Below, one piece after another: positions 22,744-34,624 of a stretch of 64,000 nucleotides of DNA. Position 1 is the stretch's first letter. Each line of letters begins with the position of its first letter. A model generated the notes under the pieces. The model did no database searches. It was not told the DNA's origin and saw only the letters and a program-made list of their open reading frames with translations. The DNA lies in assembly GCA_028673005.1 (NCBI GenBank), contig CM054113.1:204591504-204655503 (forward strand), in the 5' to 3' direction. The DNA comes from Tanypteryx hageni. Its lineage: Eukaryota > Arthropoda > Insecta > Odonata > Petaluridae. The translations under genes and the position numbers were made by a program.

Positions 22744-24204
22744 CAGGGGTGGGGAACCGTCAGTCTTAAGGCAGCATGTGGCCTTTTGTGATACTCAGTG
22801 CGGCCTTTTGCATACTTGTCTAACCATGCTCAAACTCATATATGATTTTAGCATGAAAGTTACAGAACAAACAAAAGATATGTATTTTGCATCAACAGAA
22901 TCTTTGCGCCAAATCTACTGTTTTAAATTACACATTACATATAGTTATTGGTATTGTGAACTATATTCGAGCAAATGCTTCACGACATCGCCAGTTCCAC
23001 ACCATGCTTCAATATGACGATGAAACATTTAGTGTAGATCTTCCATATCATTCTAAAGTGTGCTGGCTGTCACAAGGTCAAGTACTAGAAAAACATTAGC
23101 TTTGCAAAAACAAGTCACGAGCTTTTTCAAAGAAGAGAATATATCTTGTGAATTTTTTAAGAAAGATTTCTGCAGAAATGTTGCATTTTTGTGTGATTTA
23201 ATGTCAAAACAAAATCATTTGAATACTTCTCTACAAGGTAAAACTAAATCCATATATGAAATGTGACAGCAAATTCAGTCATTTCGGAAGAAGTTGACTT
23301 TTTCCAAAATTGGCCTTACCAGATCAGTTGTTTCAGCCGAGCATTTTCCTGAACTGGCAAAGATAATTGATAAACAAGATATGAATAAAAACTTGCAAAA
23401 TTGGAATATGAATGAATACATAGGTGTTTTAGACTCCTTGATTAAAGAAAACAATGACAGATTTTGAGAAACACTGAGGTTAGCTTTTCAGCTACATCTG
23501 GTTGATGTCTAGAATGCACCAGAGGATTTGCAGATGGAGTTGATTGAGCTCTCAGAAGATAACATTCTGAAGCTTTTATTCGACAGTAAAAAGGATCCCA
23601 TTGAAATAGGGAAGAATACGGTTGAATACCCACAACTGCGTCAATATGCTCGTCGTTTACTCTCTTATTTTGGCACAACCTATTGTTGTGAATCAACATT
23701 TTCACATATGGCTCAAATTAAGACGTGCCTGAAATCACAGATGACAAACACCCACCTGGAAGACCAATTGAAGTTAAAGACAATAATGCTGGAACCAAAT
23801 ATCAAGTTCTTAGCTCACAACAAACATTCACAAAAAAGTCATTAAATTGTGTTTGCCTTCTTATTTTTATGAATGTGATTGAATGCAACATTTTATTTGC
23901 ATGTCCTTAATTTGTTTTAACTTCTTTAAAGTTTATTAATATACTAGCAAATATGAAAATTTTAAATTTTTCCTTTAGATTAAAAAGTCATTATATTCAA
24001 AGTTTTTAAAATTATTAGTAAATATGAAGAACTGAAATCTGTATTCGTTAAATTAAAAAGCCATTAAATTGTGTTTGCCTCTTTATTACATATTTCAATT
24101 TTGATATATGTGAATGTATGCAACATGCATCGCAATGTGCGGCCTGATGAGGTCTCCATTAAGTAACATTTGGCCTTCCAATGAAAAAAGGTTCCCCACC
24201 TCTG
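22744..24204 (+). mobile_element. hAT transposon, internally deleted, perfect 8-bp TSD
   Basis: The 1461-bp element begins caggggtggggaacc and ends in the complement of cagaggtggggaacc (14 of 15 identical). It is flanked by GCCTAGTC at 22736-22743 and 24205-24212. The interior holds only the second half of a transposase gene, so it is an internally deleted copy. 'gcggccttttg' and 'tttggccttc' sub-terminal motifs lie near both ends. Confidence 0.92.
22887..23845 (+). pseudogene. hAT transposase remnant, GTF2IRD2-like
   Basis: Pieces of a transposase occur in successive frames. The first holds IVNYIRANASRHRQF and VCWLSQGQVLEK, corresponding to the RWLSRGKVL region of active relatives. The next holds CDLMSKQNHLNTSLQGK, followed by a frame with the C-terminal dimerisation segment (RRLLSYFGTTYCCESTFSHM, 23528-23845). 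The N-terminal zinc finger and first catalytic acidic motifs are missing, and stops and frameshifts separate the pieces. The family resembles the GTF2IRD2/Charlie-type hAT lineage. Non-functional. Confidence 0.8.
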
Positions 24205-24266
24205 GCCTAGTCCCTTCCCAACTCCCCGACTTCGACCTCTCCATGGCCCAAGGATGTTGTAAGTGA

Positions 24267-24640
24267 ATGAAGATGCTTTTCTTCTACCTCCTCAAGGTCA
24301 CAGTGCTCAAAAGCTACGTTTTACTGAGGTCAGGGGGAAGGCAAATGACACATCGGCAGTCTTGCCTTGCTTTTTTGAGGGAACTTATTGAAGAAGATGC
24401 ATCAGCTATTCTCTCAAAACCTTCCCACAAGGGAAGGTGCAAGCAGAGCCCCATTTGGTCAGTTAGAGATGAAAGAAAATAAACATTGGCCCATAAAGGG
24501 AAATTGCCTTCGATGCCATATATGATCAGAGAAGGGAAAATACACAGTGTGATGTTGGTCTGCATGTATTTTCCTGTTTTGAAGAATTCCACACAAAGCA
24601 GGATTTCTAAGTACATATTTGGAAATCTTTTAGCCAGTGT
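24267..24640 (+). pseudogene. piggyBac transposase C-terminal remnant
   Basis: The frame holds GGRQMTHRQSCLAFLRELIE, which corresponds to the piggyBac segment after the catalytic core (tyrosine-rich helix, then 'hxxFxxxLaxxLI'). A second frame from 24486 holds HKGKLPSMPYM and a VCM-like stretch, where relatives have 'H.P...PP' and a cysteine-rich tail. A stop and frameshift separate the two, and no catalytic Asp remains. The similarity is judged by pattern only. Confidence 0.5.
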
Positions 24641-24904
24641 TTTAACTTTTTCCCAATCTCGTGATGTTTTTTTTGTTGGGTCAAAGATATCTATATTCTA
24701 TAAGTGCTGCATATATTTGCATTCTGACAAATACTAAAAAGAAGGTTCAAGAAAAAATATAAATATGCCTTAGGTTGCTGACCCAGTTCAATAGCTTGGT
24801 TTTGAATTGTCGCACATTAGGTAGTGAGTTTCTACACTTCATACAAAGTATCTAGTAACTATGTCATTATGTCCATAACGCTCAATATCTGTTGTTTCTT
24901 CAGT

Positions 24905-25055
24905 CAGTTCAACCAAATTTGGTAGGATTGGATTGATCATGTACCAGTCGTGAATGACAAAAAATTTCCTCGGTTTGACTCCAGAAGGTCATTTCAATTT
25001 CCCATAACATAACACGTAAAAATCGATTTTTCGACATAAAGGCTTTTACTCTTTT
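24905..25055 (+). repeat. SINE-like repeat family S, copy 2
   Basis: 'aaccaaatttggtaggattg', then 'gatcatgtacca', then 'ggtttgactccag' (the B-box-like core) and 'tttcccataacata'. The closest relative in the window is the copy at 25612, in the same orientation. Confidence 0.65.
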
Positions 25056-25269
25056 GAAAATTAAAATTAGAAAGAACTGACCTACGATCTTCAGACCTGG
25101 ATCGTTTCAAAGAAAAATAAATGTTTCTTATTCTTACATCATATTCATTGGAAAAATTTAAACTATTTAACGATATGTTACCTTGCCGACCGTGTCATTG
25201 TTAAACCTTGAGATTGTATTGTCGTCTCAACCCTTCTACAATAAACGTAAGGAAAGCGTGCTTTGAATG

Positions 25270-25600
25270 TTTTAATAGGTGAGAGAAGAGAGAGAGGAAG
25301 AAAGGAGAGAGGAAGAAAGGAGAGAGGAAGAAAGGAGAGAGGAAGAAAGGAGAGAGGAAGAAAGGAGAGATGGGGAGAGAGGGGAAGTGAGATAGGAGGG
25401 AGACAGAGGAGGTAGATGGAGGGAGACAGAGAAAAAGGTAGAGGGGGAAATAGATAGATGCTCTTAATTAGGGCGAGAGAGACTAGGAAATATATTTTTC
25501 CAGAGAAAGAGAGAAGGGGAGGGAGAGAGAACGGGAGGGAGGATTGGAGAGAGGAAGAGGGAAAAGGACAAAGAATGGAAAGTGCCTTAAATTTAATACT
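25270..25600 (-). repeat. Purine-rich tract with 15-bp tandem units; repeat with CT-rich core, copy 2
   Basis: A pure A/G stretch on + (CT-rich on -). The unit agagaggaagaaagg repeats about five times at about 25286-25366. Read on the minus strand, the outer flank 'attaaatttaaggcac' (25583-25603) and 'ttctctggaaaaatat' match the copy at 6520-6815. ORFs here are low complexity. Confidence 0.75.
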
Positions 25601-25611
25601 TAATCCACACA

Positions 25612-25765
25612 ACCAAATTTGGTAGGATTGCTACGATCATGTACCAATAGCGAATGCCAAAAATATTTCAAAAAGGGTCCTGGGTTCAACTCCAGAGGGT
25701 GATTTAAATCTCCCATAAGACAATCAATATCTCAGCCATTTGTTTGATTACAAAGCCTGTTTTAA
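25612..25765 (+). repeat. SINE-like repeat family S, copy 3
   Basis: 'aaccaaatttggtaggattg' at 25614 is followed by 'cctgggttcaactccag' (25679-25695) and 'atctcccataag'. It is highly similar to copy 2; together the two copies bracket the purine-rich tract. Confidence 0.7.
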
Positions 25766-25769
25766 ACGG

Positions 25770-26325
25770 GTTATTTCATCTAGTATTAACATACATACGT
25801 ACTTATGGAACTGTCACTGAACCAAATATTATTTACATGATTCGTATTATGTATTCACATAAAAATATTAATACTCACGGAATTTCTTAGTTGTTGATGG
25901 GTTTTTTAAGCTAACAGCTCAGATAACATCCAAATTTCACCTTATAAATATCCGTGAATCACAGAAATGTGTTTTTTATTTAAAAATTTGTAAAAACTGA
26001 TAAAAACGATGAAAACAGCAGCCCTATACTAAGGCATTTAGTAAGGTCATGGGGAGCAATATATCATAGCCAGATGAACACAATACTTCACTTACTGCTC
26101 CCCAGAGAAAGAAACAAAACACACTAGGCATTGCTGAATGTCCTTCGCACTAAATTAGAATAAAACCAAAATTCATGTAATTAGAAATTATCATAGATAA
26201 CATTGTTTATAAATTGAGTTAAAATGAAATTTGTTTGACCTATTTTTGAGAGAATTATAATTCTGTTTCCACTACTAGCTTAAGAATGTTTTATTTTTAC
26301 GTAGTTTTTATTGAAAGAAGCCAAC
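25770..26325. other. Intergenic, nothing recognised
   Basis: A+T-rich sequence with no ORF or repeat signature I can support. Confidence 0.45.
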
Positions 26326-26329
26326 ATAG

Positions 26330-27018
26330 TAGCGGTGCCCAACCTTTTACCTATTGTGCACCATTTTTGCAGAGCCAAAATGTTGATGTGTCTCTTAGTT
26401 CCAAATAAGTGAATATAAAGATATCATAAAAATAAATCTTATCTTATAAGCGATCTCTGGTGTAATTTTAATTCCGCTGACTTGTCTATATCAGGTTGTA
26501 AATTTCTTCTGTTGCAAGTAGCAGTGGATTTTCTAGATTAGGGTCAGTGACTCATGAGCATTGTTAAATTTTGATAAGATTCATGGATGGGAAAACTTGT
26601 TCACAAATGCATGTGCTTGCAAATCGACAGATGTGACACTGTACAAATTTTCTATTAAGAAAATTGCTCACGAGGCAAAAAAATAAGTAATTTTTTAGAA
26701 GTCGACCTACGATGAGTAAATAATGGTGGGAAGAAAATAAGGAGGGCGGTACTTTGTGTCGGGTGGAATTTTCAGACACCTGAGCCATCAGATATTACAA
26801 GGTTTCCTTACAATCACTCACACTTTAATTCTTCACTTTCATTCAAAACACACAAACTAAACTGATATACCAATGTAAATACAATAAAATTTTAAGATCA
26901 TTTTTTAAAATCCCATATGTATTTCAACAGTGGAAAAATGAAATGATCATATAAATTGTTTTAAGCACCATGCGCCACATTTGAGAGGCAGATGCATCAT
27001 ATGTTGGCACCACTGCTA
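26330..27018. mobile_element. Probable degenerate hAT element
   Basis: The left end 'tagcggtgcccaacctttt' and the complement of the right end 'tagcagtggtgccaaca' are both hAT-like and oppositely oriented. No matching 8-bp duplication is visible. The interior has a 74-codon minus-strand ORF of unclear origin. Confidence 0.45.
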
Positions 27019-27778
27019 TACATTTTCACTTTGCCTGCTAGTCTTTCCACTGTGCACGTTAAAATTGAAACTTTGACTGAATGGCAGAGAGATAAAATTT
27101 TTACAGTATATGGCTATGATTCAACTAATAGATGTTTAGATTCAGTTTGATAGAGTAGGTATGTCTGTTTTCCAATCCTGGGATAACCTTTCATATAAGG
27201 CAATCTAAATCAATTCAGGGCATAAAATTCATTTAAAAATATGCAATTGGTCTTACTCAATTTCTAGTGTTATAAACTATAGATAAATTAAACACAAAGA
27301 TTATTGCAAAGATAAATGTATAGAAGTACATTCAATCGATAGAAAATATTTATTTTTTATATTTGATTGTTTTAACTATTATTTTGACATTGGTGTTCAG
27401 GAAAAATTGCGTATTTCAGGATGTATTGTTACATATAATAAACTTAAATATAAAACCAAATAACATGAACAATACTAGATAGTATTTTTTATTTATATTA
27501 AACTTTTGCTAATTTCCACAGAATATATGTAAAACATGTTTGGTTTCGGTGAATAATCACCATCATCAGGTAATAAGCATTAAAAAAATAGGCAATATAT
27601 ATACCACAAGAGATTGGTTCAAGGGGGTGGACAAAATAGGAGTCAATGGTGAATAGTGAGTGGAGAGAGGTGAGGAAGAAGTCATGAACAGAAGATAGTG
27701 TGTGCTATGGGTGAAGGAGATTGAACATGTTTCGGGGAAAGACTGTACTAGAAGGGAGAGGAAGTGCTGACATGAGTA

Positions 27779-28272
27779 CAGACGCTCCTCTAATTACGAA
27801 CATTCAACTTACGAACTTTCAGAGATACGAACAAACCTGCCCATATGTCCAGTTGCCTGTTTGGACCAAGAGTCATAAGTTCAACTGCCGCGCAATAGAT
27901 GGCAGTGTTTGTTCAGAGTCATTACGCAGCATTCTCAGCATTTCTGTCTGGGCCACTGCCATTGTCTGTTGTTGTGTTGTCGCTGTGCGGTTCACTACAA
28001 CATTCTCTGTGCTTTTCATGAACATTATCAATCCCCATCATGTCTCAGAAGCGTAAAAGTGGTGAAATTGTTGAGAGTGGTAGTAAGAATAGACTAACTA
28101 TTACAATGGAAACTATATGGCACCTACACATACAGGAGATTATACAACTTATAATGCCATTCCTCATGTTTAGTGCACATGCCGTATAACATGATTGATA
28201 TCAACAGGAATCAAGTTGGACTTACGAACACACCTCTGGAACCTAACTCGTTCGTAAGTCGAGGAGTGCCTG
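27779..28272 (+). mobile_element. Tigger/pogo-type element remnant (494 bp)
   Basis: The ends are inverted: cagacgctcctctaattacg against caggcactcctcgacttacg (complement of the right end). They are flanked by TA dinucleotides (27777-27778 and 28273-28274), as expected for Tc1/mariner-type insertion. It lies within the PLE and is therefore younger. The interior keeps only the beginning of the transposase. Confidence 0.8.
28040..28189 (+). pseudogene. Tigger transposase N-terminal stub
   Basis: 49 codons from ATG 28040. It begins MSQKRKSGE, the characteristic start of Tigger/pogo-type transposases just before the CENP-B-like DNA-binding domain. The similarity ends after about 24 residues, and the rest reads into deleted or non-coding sequence up to TAA 28187-28189. 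Confidence 0.65.
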
Positions 28273-28282
28273 TAGTGGGGAA

Positions 28283-29615
28283 TAAGAGGAAATGGTGATC
28301 GTTAACTAAAATTATCTCAGGATTAATTCTGTGTATAATTTCCATTTTCTCAAGGACATTTAATCTGGGATATTTTTCTGTTAAATGTAAGATTATGGGA
28401 GTAAAGCATTAAGGATGATTGCAGGTGAGTAAATGCTTTATGAAATCGGAATCGAATTAACTGGATTTGAAACACCTAAAGTGTTAGTTAGCTCTGATTT
28501 GAAAAATTTCTGCATTTTTCCAATGTAAATACCATTGCAATTGTTATGATGATTATGATTGGAGGAAGCAAGTATAACATGATCGGTGTAGGTGGTTTTA
28601 CAATAGATGGAGAAATTAATTTTGCTATTAGAAGTTGTTAAAGAAAGGTAAAGGAAATTGAGCTTATCATTAATTTCTAGTTCATAAGTAAATTTTATGG
28701 AAGGATGAAGTGAATTCAGAACGTTTAGAAACAAATCCAATTGCCTTTTGGTGCCTGTCCAAATACAGAAAATATCATCTAGATATCTAAACCACGAAAA
28801 AGATAATTTACAAAAGGTGAATTCAATTCGAAAAGTTTATGCTCTAGGCTGCCCATAAAAATATCTGCTAAGAGGGAAGAAATAGGAGAGCCCAATGCTA
28901 GGCCCCCACCTTGTTGGTAAAAATCATTGTTAAACAAAAAATAATTCAAGTCTGTACATAATTTTGAAAGAGAACAAAAATCATCAACAAAAAGTTGGTC
29001 TATATTGGCAGCAACAAGGAGTTCTTACATCTTCTATACTGCCTCATTAGCTGGTACACTCGTGAACAGGCTAACAACATCAAACGAAATGAGCTTCTAA
29101 GTCGGTGGGTGGAGATAAATCTTGATGTTTTTTGGAAAGTTGGATCGAGTTTTTAATAACATATTTCAGGGAAAAGATGGAAAGGCTGAGGAAAAGATCA
29201 TTGACTTTAGAGGCTAACTTGTGTGATGGGGAGGAAACACCGGACACTACTGGTCTAATCGGGTTATTATTTTTATGCATCTTTGGGGGCAGAGGGTTCA
29301 TAGTTCACTGTTGGACAGTAGAGAAGAATTAGAAACAACTTTTTTTAAACTGTTTTGATGGTTAGGGTTTAGGTCATAAGAAAGCTTTTTAATGTTGTTG
29401 TTGTTAATGAAGTAACTGCACTTGGACACATAATTGGGTTTATCAAGTACTACTACACAATTACCTTTATCAGCTTTGGTAATAATTAAATTTTCTGCTA
29501 CCACCATTTCCTGTATTTGCTTAATCACTTTTAAATTTCTGATAGCACTCTCATTCACTGAGAAATTGGATGTAAGGACATGGGTTGGTACATATAAGAT
29601 TTCAGCCTTGTTCAT
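28283..29615 (-). pseudogene. PLE reverse transcriptase, frameshifted
   Basis: In minus-strand order: ATG at 29615; IITKADKGNCVVVLDK in the N-terminal part; PKMHKNNNPIRPVVSG (about 29240-29290); VVSLFTSVPANEA in another frame near 29040-29070, corresponding to RT motif A; GLALGSPISSLLADIFMG (about 28850-28900); then YLDD (about 28770-28782), the catalytic motif; then FLYLSL. Near 28290-28340, LVNDHH after an LE-x-MEI segment fits the end of PLE proteins. Stops and frameshifts separate the segments. It is therefore a dead copy. Confidence 0.78.
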
Positions 29616-29739
29616 TAACTTTGAATTTAAATAGCTTATTACATTGTTTTACTTCTTATAAATGAATTTAATCATATGGTACTATTAAATCAAATGCATC
29701 AATACACACTAGGTAAACTCAAGAATGTCGTTACTTTAC

Positions 29740-29862
29740 ACCTCAAAATCTAGGGTCAGCTTATACACGAGATATGCAAAAAAACCAAATTTTTTATAAA
29801 AAAGATTAGGGACCAACCTAAACAGATCGACATATACACAAGTAAATACAGTACATTTTACC
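29740..29862. repeat. Inverted-repeat element family T, end fragment
   Basis: 'agggtcagcttatacacgag' followed about 75 bases later by 'tcgacatatacacaag' and 'taaatacagta' lines up with the right end of the element at 60974-62244. Only this end is present here. Confidence 0.55.
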
Positions 29863-29869
29863 ATTAGAG

Positions 29870-30510
29870 ATCACATAAATATGCAGAAATAGAAAGCATT
29901 CTAAAAACCAATCTTTTACACTCAGCAACTTTTAAAATGGATAACCTTATAAAATTCTACATATGTGTTAAATCAAAAATTCATTGCCATTATAACACAA
30001 AGTTCATAAATAAAAAGGAGTGAAATTCTGTTAGAAAATTCTGCCATGTATGCACTAATACCTGTTGGATCTCCATTGAAACATGGAATTATTGAGAACA
30101 AAACTCAAGTTCAAAATCATAATATAAGCAGATAATTCAGTAAGTCTTTGGCCAAGGCAGCAATCCAAGATATATTTTTGAGCTACCTTAAAAAATAAAA
30201 ATATCACATTAAAGAAATCAATATTTAATATATACTTTTAGCAAGAGTTTTGAATACAAAATAACATAAGTATATAGAATTTAGAGAAAGCAACAAATAA
30301 TGCAGTCAACTCATTAACTATAAAATAAAATGTGATATGAAAAAAAGAGATCAATCTTATAGCAAGTTTTTAAAAATCCAACAATCATAATGTAGAGAAA
30401 ATTTTGCTCAAGGCTCATATGCTACAACACATTATAATTAAAACACTTGAACAGATCATTAAGTCATTTCAGATTATGAACTTGAACTCCTGGTAAGCCC
30501 ACTTCACATT
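29870..30510. other. Intergenic, nothing recognised
   Basis: A+T-rich sequence with no coding or repeat signature seen. Confidence 0.45.
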
Positions 30511-30522
30511 ATTCAAATACAA

Positions 30523-30838
30523 CAGGGTTTCTCAACCTTTTTTTTACCAAGAACCCCTTGCTTCTGAATATTTTCAATAAGTAACCAACCCAATATACAC
30601 TCTTCTATTACTTTTATATTTACAGATGCAGAAAACAGGTTTTCCCTAGAATAAATTAAATAAGCATTCATTATGATCTGGAATTTGATTTATAATTTTT
30701 TTATAGGGGTTTTATACGAGTTTTTCAAACAATTATGATATTATACAGCATTGCTATTTTCAAATAGGAACTGAAATACCCTCAGAGTGTATTTCACGTA
30801 CCCCCTTAGGTATGTGTACCACTGGTTGAGAAACACTT
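30523..30838. mobile_element. hAT MITE with perfect 8-bp TSD (316 bp)
   Basis: The left end is cagggtttctcaacc, and the right end is the complement of aagtgtttctcaacc. The flanks are AAATACAA at 30515-30522 and 30839-30846, identical. No coding capacity. The ends belong to the common hAT 'TTCTCAACC' type. Confidence 0.85.
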
Positions 30839-30849
30839 AAATACAAAAC

Positions 30850-33800
30850 CTTTCATTAGGTTCTGATCAACCCAGAAGAAAAACTATTTCACAGTAATGA
30901 TTTTGAATCATTTATTTTTCAAAACCAAACTTTTTCAGCCTTAGAAAATAATCATAATAGAATTAAGGGCCAGATTATTTGGTAAATAAATCAGATAATG
31001 GTTTTCTGTCGTGCACATATAACTGATCCTCAGTTTCAGAATTTCTTATACAAAAGCTTACCATCCTATCAATTTTCTGTATACTATGTACATTCAATGC
31101 CTCTCTATCATCAAATGTTCTCTTTTTTGCTAAATCCCATTTCAATACTCCATAATCACTACAATATCATCTTCATCTCTCTTAAGTTAGACATACTTGA
31201 TCCCTTTGTCTTTCTCCAGGACCATTTTCATTCCTGAGATGATTCATTTTTTCAATTAAACTACTCTTATGTATTATTTATATGGTTTTGGCATAGTTCT
31301 TAATTTTCATTAGTTGTCATGCAGCTGTAAACAGATTGGACATCAACACATAAATATTGAATTAAAACATCAATTTCATACCATTCATACAGCTGGTTAT
31401 GTGATACCAAGGTGCAAAAAAAATGGAACAAGAATATATTTTTTGCACATAAGCAATCCCCCCCCCATTTTTACCTTCATAAATGGGAACATTATAAATG
31501 ATTAAGGTTTAGGATTACTGGCTAAATTGCAAAATATCCCCTCCTTTGAAGTGGTGCAACGAATGTCACTATGGAACTAAGTCATTCGAACCACAAATTC
31601 AGTTACTATCATTCTCATATTTTATTTACATTGCAACCCATTCCAATAACTTTTTGGGTTGGGTTCTCAAAATTAACATGATACTCGATAATAATGCTAT
31701 TTCCTACCAGCCTAAATGATTCTTGATATTCCCATTTTGGGATTTACTTGGTAATATGTAATTCCCTAAATGTTTGTGTGGTGCCACTTTGACTGGAGGG
31801 AGTATATTGCAATTCCTTCAGATTATTTTCTGGTCACTTGTTTATGAATAACACACAATACTGTTTATAATTACGCTAATAAAACTTTTGTATAACCACC
31901 TGATAAAAACTCATTTTCTCCAAATTTTTGAGAGGTATGTTTAATATGCTTTGTAAATACACACGATATTTTTGTTAAGTAAAAGAAATAAGTATCGTTT
32001 AAAACAATTTAACCTACTCGCATGTAACTCAAAATGATAGGCCCTTTTATCTTACAAGAATGTGAAATGTAAACATTTTAACTCACACTTTACAAAACAA
32101 CTAATCAAGCAAATTAGTGATAAGTTTGGTCACAATGGATAAAGAAATGTGAATAACTTAAAAGGATTTTTTTTATTTCACCTACTCCTCCCAAATGTTA
32201 ACTAATATTAACAAGCAGTTTCTTGTGATGCAATTACTAATCGTCTAATAGTTACCTAATCAAGAGAATATTTATGTTATAGTTTAGCTTTACCCAGTTT
32301 CATTAATTTGGGATAATATGATAAATTTTCAAACTTGATGACACAAAAAAATTTAACCCATTACTTTTCAGAATATTTTTTTGCAGTATGGCTAAAATGT
32401 ATGTTATTCATTAAGATACTGCATATATGGGTCAAATATTTTTGAGACAATAACAAAATTAACTTATATTTTGGATAATGTTGGCAAAAAGAACTGCCCA
32501 AAATAAACTGCTCAGCCACCATTAGACCAAAATTGGCACTAGTATAAAATCTTATTACTAGGAAAGACTGGTTTAAAGAACATAAAATTGATTAATATTT
32601 GCTCATAAGTTGAATAATATGGGCAGATGTAAGACTGAAATCATAAGACTATTTTATTAGTTCACAGAATTACAATACATTACGTATTTACTCATTTAAC
32701 TTCAGTTAATATGAAAAGAACCAAAAGCCATTAAAACTGCGAAAACCAAATGAGCATTGCGACTACATTAGTGATTCACCAATTTAAGATTCTAAAATTG
32801 TATAAAATATTGTTTTCATTGAAATTTAATATTATTGATGAATATTAACTCAGTAGATAACTCGTTCAACATAACAGATGTTGTGAGAAACATATCAAGT
32901 TTAATCACCTAAACGGAAAACAAAATGAGCTACATTGCACAACCGAGGCGGTTCCGGAAGTTACTGCTAACCTGCTAAATTGGATGACATTAGAACGAAT
33001 GTAAGCCTTAAATTTGCAGAATCGATTTCAATTTAAAAAATAGTATTGGAAGTATTAGTATACATCCTCTTTTTATGTAATAGGAAAAAATAAGTGACTC
33101 ATTGTCTAATTAAGATTGCCAAATTGTATCTCTCAACGCAGAATTTGAAACAAATATTTATATAAACAGGATCCTTAAGCGTAAGAGAGACTGATAGAAC
33201 GCTGTTACCGCGCCAAATGCTGTGAAGACAAGAATATATCGAAAGAAAAATTTGAATGAAAATAAAACTCCTACTAATTCTCAAATGTTAAACACTAACA
33301 CCAAAAAAGAATGAATTTCATATTCAATCTCGACTTTTCAGTCAGTAAACAACGACGTTTTTCACTCATTGGCCGCTACAAAGTCTTGAATCCAACCAAT
33401 CGTTGACCTTTTCTTCATAATAGGATAATAGCGATAAGTGCATTCTCCTAGAGAGCTTCCATTCTCTCTGATTCTCCCGTCATCTCATAGAGGAGCGGGA
33501 AGGCACTTTTATTGTATCATCTGGTTCTGAGTCCTTGATGAGTGGTGTAATTTAGTAACGAACTTCTTTTAGAAATTAAAAAAATCGTTTTATTAAAATA
33601 TTTATTTAGATTAATATCTTATAATAAATCTTCCTGCATTCTTACAATAAATTTACTTATCTTACGTTAGGGGGCCTGAACGTGCATTTTTGTCAGTTTA
33701 TTTTTGTCGAAATGATAATTTTTTGTGAAATAATAAGTTTGGAAGCAGCCAATTTCATGTGCATCAAATAAACCTGCAAAAATGTCTTATCGAGAAATTT

Positions 33801-34430
33801 AAACATACGACTTTGTTGGCATGGACGAGAAATATATATTGCACCTACCATAGAATCAATGCAGGCATCCGATAAAATTAGGAATTACTTATCAGATATT
33901 AACACAGCTAAATTTATAACCAAATGTATCAAAACGATCATTTCCGACCAAGGCAATTTATTACGGAATATCTGACAACTAAACTGAGTCAAATGAATAA
34001 ATGACACCTCTACAACAAAACATCTTATAATTCTAGTGACCAAAGCCTGGAAAGCATGAGAAATATTTGGTTAATCTTACAACTAAACGCAATAACATTG
34101 AACTGACATTAGGCGTTAAAATGTATAAAGCATTAATCTGCCATGAACAACTTGAATAGTTTAGCAGAGTATACAATGCATTACTACTGCTGTAAATATC
34201 AAAATAAGGAATTTACAATTAGATAAAGTGAAGAATGTGAAAAGTAGTACATATGTATAAGTACCACAACTGATTCTCTTTGTGTGATCTTTCGGAAAAT
34301 TTCTAACTAAAAACATTAATTACTACTTTGATTTTATTCCTGAAATTACTATAAAAATTAAGTTTTCAATTTTTTTATTGTTATCTATATAAAGGAAATT
34401 ACATATATTGTCAGTCCAGCAGACAACCGC
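30850..34430. other. A+T-rich intergenic region upstream of the BCCIP gene
   Basis: No exon or transposase recognised. At 33350-33540 the composition is more balanced and includes two CCAAT-like motifs ('cattggcc' and 'accaatcg'). It could be a promoter of an unrecognised minus-strand gene, but no exon supports that. Confidence 0.4.
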
Positions 34431-34492
34431 ACCATGAAATCATTGAATGTATCGATCGCACTTTCGACTGACAGTATTGTATGCAATTAAAT

Positions 34493-34624
34493 ATGGCGGC
34501 GCCGGTGAAGAAACGTGCTCTTGGAAAGAACGAATCTGATCCTTTGGACGATAATGCCGGATCTGAGAGTAGTGATGATGATTCCGTTAACGAAGATGAC
34601 GAATTAGGAAGTATCGGTCAACAG
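34493..34624 (+). CDS. BCCIP: BCCIP exon 1 (44 codons)
   Basis: Begins MAAPVKKR, then an acidic/serine stretch (SESSDDDSVNEDDE). The donor is CAG/GTTGGT at 34622-34629, phase 0. Intron 1 is only 101 bases. The ATG at 34493 has A at -3 and G at +4. Confidence 0.9.

Larger units (their letters stand above)
27537..29640 (-). mobile_element. Penelope-like element, degraded, minus strand
   Basis: Reverse transcriptase pieces read from 29615 down to 28438, and a likely C-terminal tail ends near 28283. The far end near 27540-27580 contains, on the minus strand, 'acctgatgatggtgattatt' and 'ccgaaaccaaacatgtt', the kind of terminal motif I know from PLEs. A Tigger-type element sits inside at 27779-28272. 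Most of the GIY-YIG domain is missing. Confidence 0.75.

Noticed and set aside
25286..25366. CRISPR-like array from the 15-base tandem units
   Set aside because: The units are contiguous, purine-only and without spacers; it is a simple tandem repeat.
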